Below are positions 57,530 to 64,000 of a DNA stretch of 64,000 nt, in pieces (positions within the stretch are counted from its first letter, which is position 1; each line of letters begins with the position of its first letter). The translations under genes were made by a program, and so were the position numbers. The stretch comes from Candidatus Lachnoclostridium avicola (GTDB taxonomy: Bacteria > Bacillota > Clostridia > Lachnospirales > Lachnospiraceae). The notes under the pieces were generated by a model, which worked only from the letters and a program-made list of their open reading frames with translations, did no database searches and was not told where the DNA came from. The stretch is taken from positions 54,643 to 118,642 of the forward strand of contig DXFM01000022.1 of assembly GCA_019114465.1 (NCBI GenBank), in the 5' to 3' direction.

Positions 57530-59941
57530 ATGGCACAGTACAATCACACAGCCATTGAGAAAAAATGGCGTGAGAGATGGGAGAAGAACCCCATTAACGT
57601 AAACGATGGAAAGAAGGAAAAATATTACTGTCTGGATATGTTTCCCTATCCGTCCGGAAGCGGCCTTCACGTAGGCCACTGGAGAGGATATGTGATCTCT
57701 GACGCCTGGAGCCGTTATCAGCTGTTAAAGGGAAAATATGTGATCCATCCCATGGGCTGGGACGCCTTCGGACTGCCGGCGGAGAACTACGCCATCAAGA
57801 TGGGCGTCCATCCGGCGAAATCCACGGCGGAGAACATTAAAAATATCAAGAGACAGATCAATCAGATCGCAGCCATCTACGACTGGGATATGGAGGTCAA
57901 CACCACGGATCCGTCCTTCTACAAATGGACCCAGTGGATCTTCGTCCAGATGTTCAAGAAGGGTCTGGCCTATGAGAAGGAATTCCCCATCAACTGGTGT
58001 CCTTCCTGCAAGACCGGTCTGGCCAATGAGGAAGTGGTCAACGGCTGCTGCGAGCGCTGCGGCACTCCTGTGACCAAGAAAAATCTCCGCCAGTGGATGT
58101 TAAAGATCACGGACTACGCGGAGCGCCTGTTAAACGATCTGGACAAGCTGGACTGGCCGGAGAAGGTAAAGAAGATGCAGACGGAGTGGATCGGCAAATC
58201 CTACGGCGCCGAGGTGGATTTCCCCATCGACGGAAGAGAGGAGAAGATCACAGTCTACACCACCCGCCCCGACACTCTGTACGGCGCCACCTTCATGGTG
58301 CTGGCACCGGAGCACGCTCTGGCAAAGAGCCTGGCCACCGACGAGACCAGAGAGGCTGTGGAGAAGTACATTTTTGATTCTTCCATGAAGTCCAATGTGG
58401 ACCGTCTCCAGGACAAGGAGAAGACCGGCGTGTTCACCGGAAGCTACGCCATCAACCCCTTAAACGGAGCAAAGGTACCTATCTGGCTGTCTGATTACGT
58501 GCTGGCGGACTACGGCACGGGAGCCATCATGTGCGTGCCTGCCCATGACGACCGTGACTTTGAGTTCGCGAAGAAATTTAACCTTCCCATCATCCAGGTA
58601 ATCGCCAAGGATGGCAAGGAGATTGAAAATATGACCGAAGCCTACACTGAGGCGAGCGGAACCATGATCAACTCCGGCGAGTGGAACGGCATGGAGAGCT
58701 CCGTGCTGAAGAAGGAAGCTCCCGCCATGATCGAGGCCAGAGGCATCGGCAAGAAGACGGTGAACTACAAGCTCCGCGACTGGGTATTCTCCCGCCAGAG
58801 ATACTGGGGCGAGCCCATTCCCATCGTTCACTGCCCCAAGTGCGGCAATGTTCCCGTTCCTGAGGACCAGCTGCCTCTGACTCTGCCGGAGGTGGAAAAA
58901 TACGAGCCCACAGGCACAGGAGAATCCCCCCTGGCTGCCATCGACTGGTGGGTGAACACCACCTGTCCCTGCTGCGGAGGCCCGGCGAAGAGAGAGACCA
59001 ACACCATGCCCCAGTGGGCCGGTTCTTCCTGGTATTTCCTCCGGTATGTGGACAACAAGAACGACAAAGAGCTGGTTTCCAGAGAGAAAGCAGACAAATA
59101 CCTGCCGGTTGACATGTATATCGGCGGCGTGGAGCACGCGGTGCTTCATCTGCTGTACTCCCGGTTCTACACCAAATTCCTGTACGACATCGGCGTGATC
59201 GACTTTGACGAGCCCTTCACCAAGCTGTTCAATCAGGGTATGATCACCGGCAAGAACGGTATCAAGATGAGCAAGTCCAAGGGAAATGTGGTTTCCCCGG
59301 ACGATCTGGTGAGAGACTACGGCTGCGACGCCCTGCGGCTCTACGAGCTGTTTGTGGGACCGCCGGAGCTGGATGCGGAGTGGGATGACAGAGGAATTGA
59401 GGGCGTATCCCGGTTCCTGAAGAGATTCTACACGCTGGTGATGGACAACAAGGACAAAGATGTGAAAGAGACCAAGGAGATGGTGAAGATCCGCCACAAA
59501 CTGGTCTACGACATCGAGCAGAGATTTGACCAGTTCAGCTTAAATACTGTAGTGTCCGGATTTATGGAGTACAACAATAAGCTCATCGACCTGGCCAAGA
59601 AGGAAGGCGGCATCGACAAAGAGACCTTAAAGACCTTCGTGATCCTGCTTTCCCCGTTCGCTCCCCACATGGGCGAGGAGCTGTGGGAGGCTCTGGGCGG
59701 CACGTACAGCGTGTTCCACGCGTCCTGGCCGGAGTGCGACAAGGAGGCCATGAAGGACGACGAGATCTCCATTCCCGTACAGGTAAACGGCAAGACCCGC
59801 GCGGTGGTCAGCCTTCCGGCGGACGTGTCCAAGGAGGATGCTCTGGCAGCTGGAAAAGAGGCGGCTGCGGACAAGATCACCGGAACCATTGTGAAGGAAA
59901 TCTACGTTCCCGGCAAGATCATCAACCTGGTGGTAAAATAA
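57530..59941 (+). CDS. leuS: leucine-tRNA ligase
   Basis: 803 aa, full length class Ia enzyme. HIGH-type motif SGLHVGHWRGY near residue 46, editing domain with TTRPDTLYGATFMVLAPEH near 244, KMSKSKGN near 579, and tRNA-binding C-terminus. AAGGAGG precedes the ATG. Expression is set by the upstream leucine T-box. Confidence 0.98.
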   Translation: MAQYNHTAIEKKWRERWEKNPINVNDGKKEKYYCLDMFPYPSGSGLHVGHWRGYVISDAWSRYQLLKGKYVIHPMGWDAFGLPAENYAIKMGVHPAKSTAENIKNIKRQINQIAAIYDWDMEVNTTDPSFYKWTQWIFVQMFKKGLAYEKEFPINWCPSCKTGLANEEVVNGCCERCGTPVTKKNLRQWMLKITDYAERLLNDLDKLDWPEKVKKMQTEWIGKSYGAEVDFPIDGREEKITVYTTRPDTLYGATFMVLAPEHALAKSLATDETREAVEKYIFDSSMKSNVDRLQDKEKTGVFTGSYAINPLNGAKVPIWLSDYVLADYGTGAIMCVPAHDDRDFEFAKKFNLPIIQVIAKDGKEIENMTEAYTEASGTMINSGEWNGMESSVLKKEAPAMIEARGIGKKTVNYKLRDWVFSRQRYWGEPIPIVHCPKCGNVPVPEDQLPLTLPEVEKYEPTGTGESPLAAIDWWVNTTCPCCGGPAKRETNTMPQWAGSSWYFLRYVDNKNDKELVSREKADKYLPVDMYIGGVEHAVLHLLYSRFYTKFLYDIGVIDFDEPFTKLFNQGMITGKNGIKMSKSKGNVVSPDDLVRDYGCDALRLYELFVGPPELDAEWDDRGIEGVSRFLKRFYTLVMDNKDKDVKETKEMVKIRHKLVYDIEQRFDQFSLNTVVSGFMEYNNKLIDLAKKEGGIDKETLKTFVILLSPFAPHMGEELWEALGGTYSVFHASWPECDKEAMKDDEISIPVQVNGKTRAVVSLPADVSKEDALAAGKEAAADKITGTIVKEIYVPGKIINLVVK

Positions 59942-59958
59942 TAAATAGTAAATACAAA

Positions 59959-59998
59959 AACAGCGTATGTGCAGAAGAACGGCCATGCGCTGTTTTTC
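59959..59998 (+). terminator. leuS terminator
   Basis: ACAGCG-TATG pairs with CATG-CGCTGT (one internal mismatch possible) around a 14-nt loop, followed by TTTTTCC. Confidence 0.82.
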
Positions 59999-60037
59999 CG
60001 TGAAAAACTGACAGAAAACGGAGGAAAAAGAGAAAAA

Positions 60038-61150
60038 GTGGGAAAGCGTATTGCTGAATTTGTCAAAAGGGAGACGGTGCTCTCCGCAGCCGCGGTGCTG
60101 GCGGTCGTCTCCTGTTTCTTCGTGACGCCGGATCGGGAGTATCTGGGATATATTGACTTCCGGACCCTGATCCTTTTGTTCTGCCTGATGACGGTGATGG
60201 CGGGTTTTAAGCAGATGGGTGTGTTCCGCATACTGAGCGCCGGACTTCTCCAGCGGGTAAAAAGCGGGCGTGGCCTGGCTCTGTGCCTGGTCTTCCTCTG
60301 TTTTTTCTGCAGCATGGTCATCACCAACGATGTGTCCCTGGTCACCTTTGTGCCCTTCGGACTTTTGGCTCTGGAGATGGCGGGAATGGAAAAGCAGATC
60401 TGCGCCGCGGTGACGTTTATGACCATCGGGGCCAACTTAGGGAGTATGCTCACCCCCATCGGAAATCCCCAGAATCTGTATCTCTACGGGAGATCGGGGA
60501 TGGGAGCCCTTTCCTTTGTGGCTCTCATGCTTCCCTATGCGGCTCTGTCCGCCCTGATGCTGGCCGGAGCCATCCTGCTGGCGTTCCGGAAGGAGACGGT
60601 CAGCTGTCAGGTGGAACGGCCGGCGGCGCCCCCGAAAAAGCGGCTGATCCTGTATCTGGCCCTCTTTGCTGTCTGCCTTCTGACCGTCTCCGGCGTTCTC
60701 CCGGAGGGAGCCCTTCTTGTCATCGTTCTGGCGGCGGTGCTCATAGACCGGAGGGAGCTGCTGGCAGAGGTGGATTACGGTCTGCTGCTGACCTTCGCCG
60801 CGTTTTTTGTGTTCATCGGCAACATGGGGAGACTCCCCCAGTTTCGCGGATTTCTGGAATCGGTGCTGACGGGCAATGAGCGGATCGCCGCCGTGGCCGC
60901 CAGCCAGGTGATCAGCAACGTGCCGGCGGCCCTTCTCCTCTCCGGATTTACCGATCAGTGGAGAGAATTGATCATCGGCACCAATCTGGGCGGCCTGGGC
61001 ACCCTCATCGCCTCTATGGCCAGCCTGATCTCCTACAAACAGATTGCCGTCCGCCATCCGGAGAAGAAAGGTCCCTATCTGATTTTCTTTACCGTCTGGA
61101 ACGTGGTTTTCCTGGCGGTTCTGCTGGCGGCGTCTTTCCTTTTGGGGTGA
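60038..61150 (+). CDS. ArsB/NhaD/CitM-type (SLC13-like) anion permease
   Basis: 370 aa with about 10 membrane segments. The first conserved half is MVITNDVSLVTFVPF followed by TIGANLGSMLTPIGNPQNLYLYG; the matching second half is ASQVISNVPAALLLSGF with GTNLGGLGTLIASMASLISY, an inverted-repeat layout usual in this superfamily. Substrate (Na+/H+ exchange, dicarboxylate or arsenite) cannot be assigned. GTG 60038 is the most likely start: an upstream GTG at 59969 lies inside the leuS terminator, and GGAGG is at 60021-60025. Confidence 0.85.
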   Translation: MGKRIAEFVKRETVLSAAAVLAVVSCFFVTPDREYLGYIDFRTLILLFCLMTVMAGFKQMGVFRILSAGLLQRVKSGRGLALCLVFLCFFCSMVITNDVSLVTFVPFGLLALEMAGMEKQICAAVTFMTIGANLGSMLTPIGNPQNLYLYGRSGMGALSFVALMLPYAALSALMLAGAILLAFRKETVSCQVERPAAPPKKRLILYLALFAVCLLTVSGVLPEGALLVIVLAAVLIDRRELLAEVDYGLLLTFAAFFVFIGNMGRLPQFRGFLESVLTGNERIAAVAASQVISNVPAALLLSGFTDQWRELIIGTNLGGLGTLIASMASLISYKQIAVRHPEKKGPYLIFFTVWNVVFLAVLLAASFLLG

Positions 61151-61157
61151 GAGGAGA

Positions 61158-61186
61158 TTGACAAATCCCCGGGAGTTTTCTATACT
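61158..61186 (+). promoter_or_regulatory. promoter of the L,D-transpeptidase gene
   Basis: TTGACA (61158-61163), 17 nt, TATACT (61181-61186). Leader about 40 nt. Confidence 0.78.
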
Positions 61187-61233
61187 TTCTGTATCAATTT
61201 GCTTCAGACAGCAGGACAGAAATGGAGGCAGCG

Positions 61234-62061
61234 ATGAGAAAGAGAGGAAGGATCCTGGCCCTTCTGGAGGCAGGTTTTTTGGTAATGGGAGCTGGGGCGG
61301 CCTACGGGGCGCAGGCAGGCCCGGGAGACGGCCTGATCCGCACGGAAGACGGGAGAACAGAGCGGGCGGAAGCGCCCGGAGAGACGGAGAAGGAGACGGA
61401 AAGAGCAGAGGAGACTGCCGGGGAGAGCGCTCTGCCGGCGGTGCCGGAAGGACTTCCCGACGGGGATGTCCTGTCCGATCCCGCCATTGCCGGGGACACG
61501 GACAAGATCATAGTGGTCCGGGGACAGGGCGGGTCTGCCGTCCGGACCGCTTATTACCGGGCGGAGGACGGCGCGTGGGGGCAGGTGTTTGAGACCTCCG
61601 GCGTGTGGGGCTTAAACGGCTGCTCGGCGGATAAGGTGGAAGGAGATAAAAAGACGCCCACCGGCGTCTACCGGTTCAATCTGGCCTTCGGCATCCTGGA
61701 TGATCCGGGAGCGGTCCTTCCCTACCACAAGGTGACGGCGGAGGACTACTGGGTGGACGATCCGGAGAGCCGGTACTACAACCGGCTGGTGGATGCCTCC
61801 CAGGTGGAGAAGGACTGGGACTCCGCGGAGCATCTCGTGGATGTGTCCCCCTATTACAATTACGCCCTTTCCCTTACCTACAACGAGGAGGCGGTTCCGG
61901 GAAAGGGCTCGGCCATCTTCCTTCACTGCACCGCGGAGGGATATCCGGGATCCAGCGGATGTATCTGCATCCCGGAGCCGGAGATGAAGCTTCTGCTCCA
62001 GCAGGCAGATGAGCGCACCAAAATTGTGATTCTGGAAGGGATAGGCGGAAGGCCCGGCTAG
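61234..62061 (+). CDS. secreted L,D-transpeptidase family protein (YkuD-like)
   Basis: 275 aa. Signal peptide (ILALLEAGFLVMGAGAAYGA), an acidic linker (about 30-75), then a YkuD-like domain ending in IFLHCTAEGYPGSSGCICIPE, which gives the His and the catalytic Cys of an HxxG...SxGC-type site. KTPTGVYRFNLAFG is the typical substrate-side segment. Likely cross-links or modifies peptidoglycan stem peptides outside the cell. ATG 61234 follows GGAGG by 5 nt; ATG 61222 is possible. It shares the CTAG stop with the minus-strand gene at 62058. Confidence 0.85.
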   Translation: MRKRGRILALLEAGFLVMGAGAAYGAQAGPGDGLIRTEDGRTERAEAPGETEKETERAEETAGESALPAVPEGLPDGDVLSDPAIAGDTDKIIVVRGQGGSAVRTAYYRAEDGAWGQVFETSGVWGLNGCSADKVEGDKKTPTGVYRFNLAFGILDDPGAVLPYHKVTAEDYWVDDPESRYYNRLVDASQVEKDWDSAEHLVDVSPYYNYALSLTYNEEAVPGKGSAIFLHCTAEGYPGSSGCICIPEPEMKLLLQQADERTKIVILEGIGGRPG

Positions 62062-62339
62062 GGGCGGCGGGCTGCCAGCTTTCTGGAAAATAAGCGCAGC
62101 ATGGACAGCTTTTTCTGCTCCGAAGGGGGCATGTGGGAGCTTAAAATGGTGACGAGGACATCTGTCTCCTCGTCAGAGAAGCGGATGCCTTTCTCACCGG
62201 CCTCCGCCTGGAAGGAGAGGAGAAGGGAGAGTATCTGCGGGCCCGGCGTCCGGTTCAGACGCTCCGAAAACTCTGTGAGGACCTGGATTTTTTCCGGGTC
62301 CATTTTTTTCAGCCTGGGATCTTTTTTCCAGTCGCTCAT
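62058..62339 (-). CDS. conserved hypothetical protein
   Basis: 93 aa, mostly helical and charged: DWKKDPRLKKMDPEKIQVL, then FSERLNRTPGPQILSLLLSF, SDEETDVLVTILSSHMPPSE and LFSRKLAARRP. I do not recognise a named domain. AAAGGAG lies 5 nt before the ATG. It follows the gene at 62355 by 15 nt on the same strand, so the two form an operon. Stop codons overlap with the L,D-transpeptidase gene in a shared CTAG. Confidence 0.72.
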   Translation of the reverse strand: MSDWKKDPRLKKMDPEKIQVLTEFSERLNRTPGPQILSLLLSFQAEAGEKGIRFSDEETDVLVTILSSHMPPSEQKKLSMLRLFSRKLAARRP

Positions 62340-62354
62340 GAAAGCTCCTTTCTG

Positions 62355-62786
62355 TCAGCTGTTCTGCTGCATGGCCTGTACCATAAACTGCACGGTGTCC
62401 ATCCGGGACTGCTGCTCCGGGGAGAGGAAGGTTTTCATCTGCTCCATGGGGGTGGATATGCCCCGGAGAAGGTTGGAGAGCAGACCGATCAGTTCCTGTT
62501 CGTAGGTGTTGCCGTAGGGCTTGATGGCGTCCAGCATCTCCGCCGGGCCTGCGCCGGTCCGGTCTTTGGGGTCCCGTTCCCCGGAGCCGATTCCCGTGGC
62601 TGCCACCTGTTCATCCCGGAACAGGTTGATGGTTCTCTGCAGCTCCCGTATTTTGATCACTGTGGAAAAAATTCTCTGCTGGGGGACGTTCATATAGGGC
62701 AGGGCGGCTTTCATCATCTGGAGATGATGATCCCCGGTGAGATAGTCCAGATCTGTCAGTTTCAGAGGCTGTTCATCGTAATTCAT
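62355..62786 (-). CDS. conserved hypothetical protein
   Basis: 143 aa, helical, no signal peptide or membrane segment. Begins MNYDEQPLKLTDLDYLTGDH; the middle has IKIRELQRTINLFRDEQ and the end MDTVQFMVQAMQQNS is Gln/Met-rich. GAGG lies 9 nt upstream of the ATG. Function unknown; first of a two-gene unit with the gene at 62058. Confidence 0.72.
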   Translation of the reverse strand: MNYDEQPLKLTDLDYLTGDHHLQMMKAALPYMNVPQQRIFSTVIKIRELQRTINLFRDEQVAATGIGSGERDPKDRTGAGPAEMLDAIKPYGNTYEQELIGLLSNLLRGISTPMEQMKTFLSPEQQSRMDTVQFMVQAMQQNS

Positions 62787-62885
62787 GGTTCCATACCTCG
62801 TTTCCTACTTTGGTGACAATATATGCTCCGGTCAAGGATTTCATGCCCGCTGCATATAGTAATTGTGACAGGAGAGTGATGAACG

Positions 62886-63050
62886 ATGGCTACGCGCCTG
62901 ATTATAGATGGAAATGCTGTCTACGAGATTGATGAGGAGTGTTTGAAGAACCGCCAGAGAAAGGATCCCGGCCGCCGCATGGTGAGAGGCCAGGAGACGG
63001 GAACACCGCCGGATGGAGGCAGAGACCGGGGGTCCGGAAGGGCGGGATAG
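62886..63050 (+). CDS. small conserved-looking protein
   Basis: 54 aa: MATRLIIDGNAVYEIDEEC, then a basic, Gly/Arg-rich tail. The N-terminal half looks like a folded beta/alpha unit and the tail is disordered. AGGAGAG lies 9 nt before the ATG. CATATAGTA at 62853-62861 matches the -10 pattern of late sporulation sigma factors (CATANNNTA), without a clear -35. A GGGCGGGAT / ATCCCGCCC hairpin follows the stop. Function unknown. Confidence 0.55.
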   Translation: MATRLIIDGNAVYEIDEECLKNRQRKDPGRRMVRGQETGTPPDGGRDRGSGRAG

Positions 63051-63147
63051 AGATCCCGCCCCGGTGCGGATTCCGCCGAAAATAATTCTGCCCGCGGAAA
63101 GAGGGCGCGGCTGCCGCCGTGCCCTGGTGCTTTCCCGTTTTTTGTTG

Positions 63148-63384
63148 TCAGCAGAAGCCGTTGCCGCCCCAGCCGCCTCCACAGCAGCAGCACAGGATCA
63201 GGATCCACAGCCATTCGGAGCCGAAGCCGCCTCCACATCCGCATCCGCAGCCGTCTCCGCCGTGATTTCCTCCGCAGCAGCAGCACAGGATCAGAAGCAG
63301 AAAGAGGATGTTGCATCCGCCGCTGTTTCCTCCTGTTTCACATCCGCAGCCACATCCGCAGTTTGTAGCAGCCAAATCACTCAT
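63148..63384 (-). CDS. cysteine/glycine-rich protein, HCB-13-like
   Basis: 78 aa with about 20 Cys and 23 Gly. Begins MSDLAATNCGCGCGC; two similar units follow, each a short hydrophobic stretch (ILFLLLIL; WLWILIL) ending in CCCCGG. This matches small clostridial proteins annotated as chorion-class high-cysteine HCB protein 13. GGAGG lies 7 nt before the ATG at 63384, so the longer frame upstream is not used. It may be a cross-linked spore or envelope structural protein, or bind metals; none of this is shown. Confidence 0.8.
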   Translation of the reverse strand: MSDLAATNCGCGCGCETGGNSGGCNILFLLLILCCCCGGNHGGDGCGCGCGGGFGSEWLWILILCCCCGGGWGGNGFC

Positions 63385-63414
63385 GTCTGTTCCTCCAATA
63401 AGATGATTACACTT

Positions 63415-63442
63415 CATCATATGTCGCCCGGCTTGCCACAGT
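63415..63442 (-). promoter_or_regulatory. sigma-K-like promoter of the cysteine-rich gene
   Basis: On the minus strand: AC (63442-63441), 17 nt, CATATGATG (63423-63415), 8 of 9 matches to the sigma-K pattern CATANNNTA with the AC -35 dinucleotide at the right distance. Leader about 25 nt. Confidence 0.4.
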
Positions 63443-63475
63443 TTCACCTTTTTGGAAAAAAATTTAAACAACAGA

Positions 63476-63503
63476 TTGAAGTAACGCGGGAGTGGTGTAT
63501 AAT
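63476..63503 (+). promoter_or_regulatory. alaX promoter
   Basis: TTGAAG (63476-63481), 16 nt, TATAAT (63498-63503); leader about 70 nt ending in AAGGAGAG. Confidence 0.68.
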
Positions 63504-63581
63504 ACTGATAAATCAGAAAGACCGGAACGGGCGGGCAAAAGGATGCCGCCCGGCCGGAAAAACAGCAGCAAGGAGAGAGAC

Positions 63582-64000
63582 ATGAAGCGATTATATTACG
63601 ATTCTTCCTACATAAAGACGTTTACGGCGGCGGTGACCGGCTGCCGGGAGGGGAAAAAGGGACTGTGGGAGGTCACTCTGGATCAGACCGCATTTTTCCC
63701 GGAAGGCGGCGGACAGCCCTATGACACGGGAACCCTGGGAGAGGCCCGGGTGAAGGAGGTTCACGAGCGGGGAGAGGAAGTGATTCACTACACAGACCGG
63801 CCCCTGACCGTGGGAGAGACGGTGGAGGGAGCCATCGACTGGGACCGGAGGTTTGACAATATGCAGGGCCATTCCGGGGAGCACATCATCACCGGCTGCA
63901 TCCACCGGCGCTTCGGCTATGACAACGTGGGATTTCACATGGGAAGCGAGGAGATTACCATCGATTTTAACGGGATGATCACCGGGGAAGAGCTGGACGA
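63582..64000 (+). CDS. alaX: alanyl-tRNA editing protein AlaX, 5' part (cut by window end)
   Basis: First 139 codons. TAFFPEGGGQPYDTG and the zinc motif MQGHSGEHII match the editing domain of AlaRS and free AlaX proteins, which remove serine or glycine wrongly attached to tRNA-Ala. AAGGAGAGAGAC precedes the ATG. Whether the C-terminal domain of the longer AlaX-L form is present cannot be seen. Full-length alaS lies at 47457. Confidence 0.93.
   Translation, partial: MKRLYYDSSYIKTFTAAVTGCREGKKGLWEVTLDQTAFFPEGGGQPYDTGTLGEARVKEVHERGEEVIHYTDRPLTVGETVEGAIDWDRRFDNMQGHSGEHIITGCIHRRFGYDNVGFHMGSEEITIDFNGMITGEELD

Noticed and set aside
59969..60037. Longer N-terminus for the ArsB/NhaD-type permease starting at GTG 59969
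   Set aside because: This start lies inside the leuS terminator hairpin and has no ribosome-binding site.

Overview
The window looks like a piece of chromosome from a spore-forming, GC-rich (by eye well above 50% G+C) anaerobic Firmicute, most likely a Lachnospiraceae / Clostridium cluster XIVa gut bacterium. The reasons are gene order typical of Clostridia (acpP-rnc-smc-ftsY; ylxM-ffh-rpsP-khpA-rimM-trmD, then rplS-lepB-rbgA-rnhB-yraN), sporulation genes (spoIVA, yqfC, yqfD, a SpoVB-like flippase), a leucine T-box, many sigma-A consensus promoters, and conserved small proteins of this family such as the cysteine-rich HCB-type protein. No rRNA, tRNA, prophage, insertion sequence or CRISPR array is visible.

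Layout. 1-7.7 kb: end of acpP, then rnc-smc-ftsY, a CLC-type anion transporter and yaaA. 7.7-17.7 kb: a self-contained molybdoenzyme locus. On the minus strand lie lysR, a mobA-moeA fusion and mobB. Divergently on the plus strand lie a MalY/PatB-type PLP enzyme, an APC permease, an FAD/NAD oxidoreductase, a molybdopterin oxidoreductase and a four-cluster ferredoxin subunit. 17.7-28.5 kb: SRP, ribosome-maturation and translation genes, including a TrmD fused to a GNAT domain, an Fe-S aldo/keto reductase and a membrane protein with two YcxB-like domains. 28.5-34.4 kb: prs, a DUF512 radical-SAM-like protein, der, plsY, gpsA. 34.4-39.1 kb: a complete branched-chain amino acid ABC operon, livJHMGF. 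39.1-47.1 kb: spoIVA, a highly structured non-coding stretch, GNAT, beta-CASP nuclease, rnhA, MATE exporter, an Lrp-type regulator and an LprI-like anchored protein. 47.4-56 kb: alaS, rpsU, and a tightly coupled yqfC-yqfD-phoH-ybeY-DUF3048-flippase chain. 56-64 kb: fruK, T-box-leuS, an ArsB/NhaD-type permease, an L,D-transpeptidase, small hypothetical proteins, the cysteine-rich protein and a truncated alaX.

What stands out. First, three copies of a 139-154 nt structured intergenic repeat (21991, 47162, 57288), each beginning immediately 3' of an intrinsic terminator and each in the same orientation as that terminator. This looks like a small non-autonomous mobile element with terminator-linked insertion. 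Second, the molybdoenzyme locus carries its own regulator, bis-MGD cofactor genes, uptake permease and PLP enzyme, and should be a soluble cytoplasmic NAD(P)H-linked reductase of unknown substrate. Third, a multi-hairpin candidate ncRNA follows spoIVA. Smaller regulatory oddities are a promoter whose -35 box sits inside the preceding terminator (ylxM), and a hairpin covering the spoIVA ribosome-binding site.

All calls are from reading the sequence and recalling family motifs. No database search or folding program was run.
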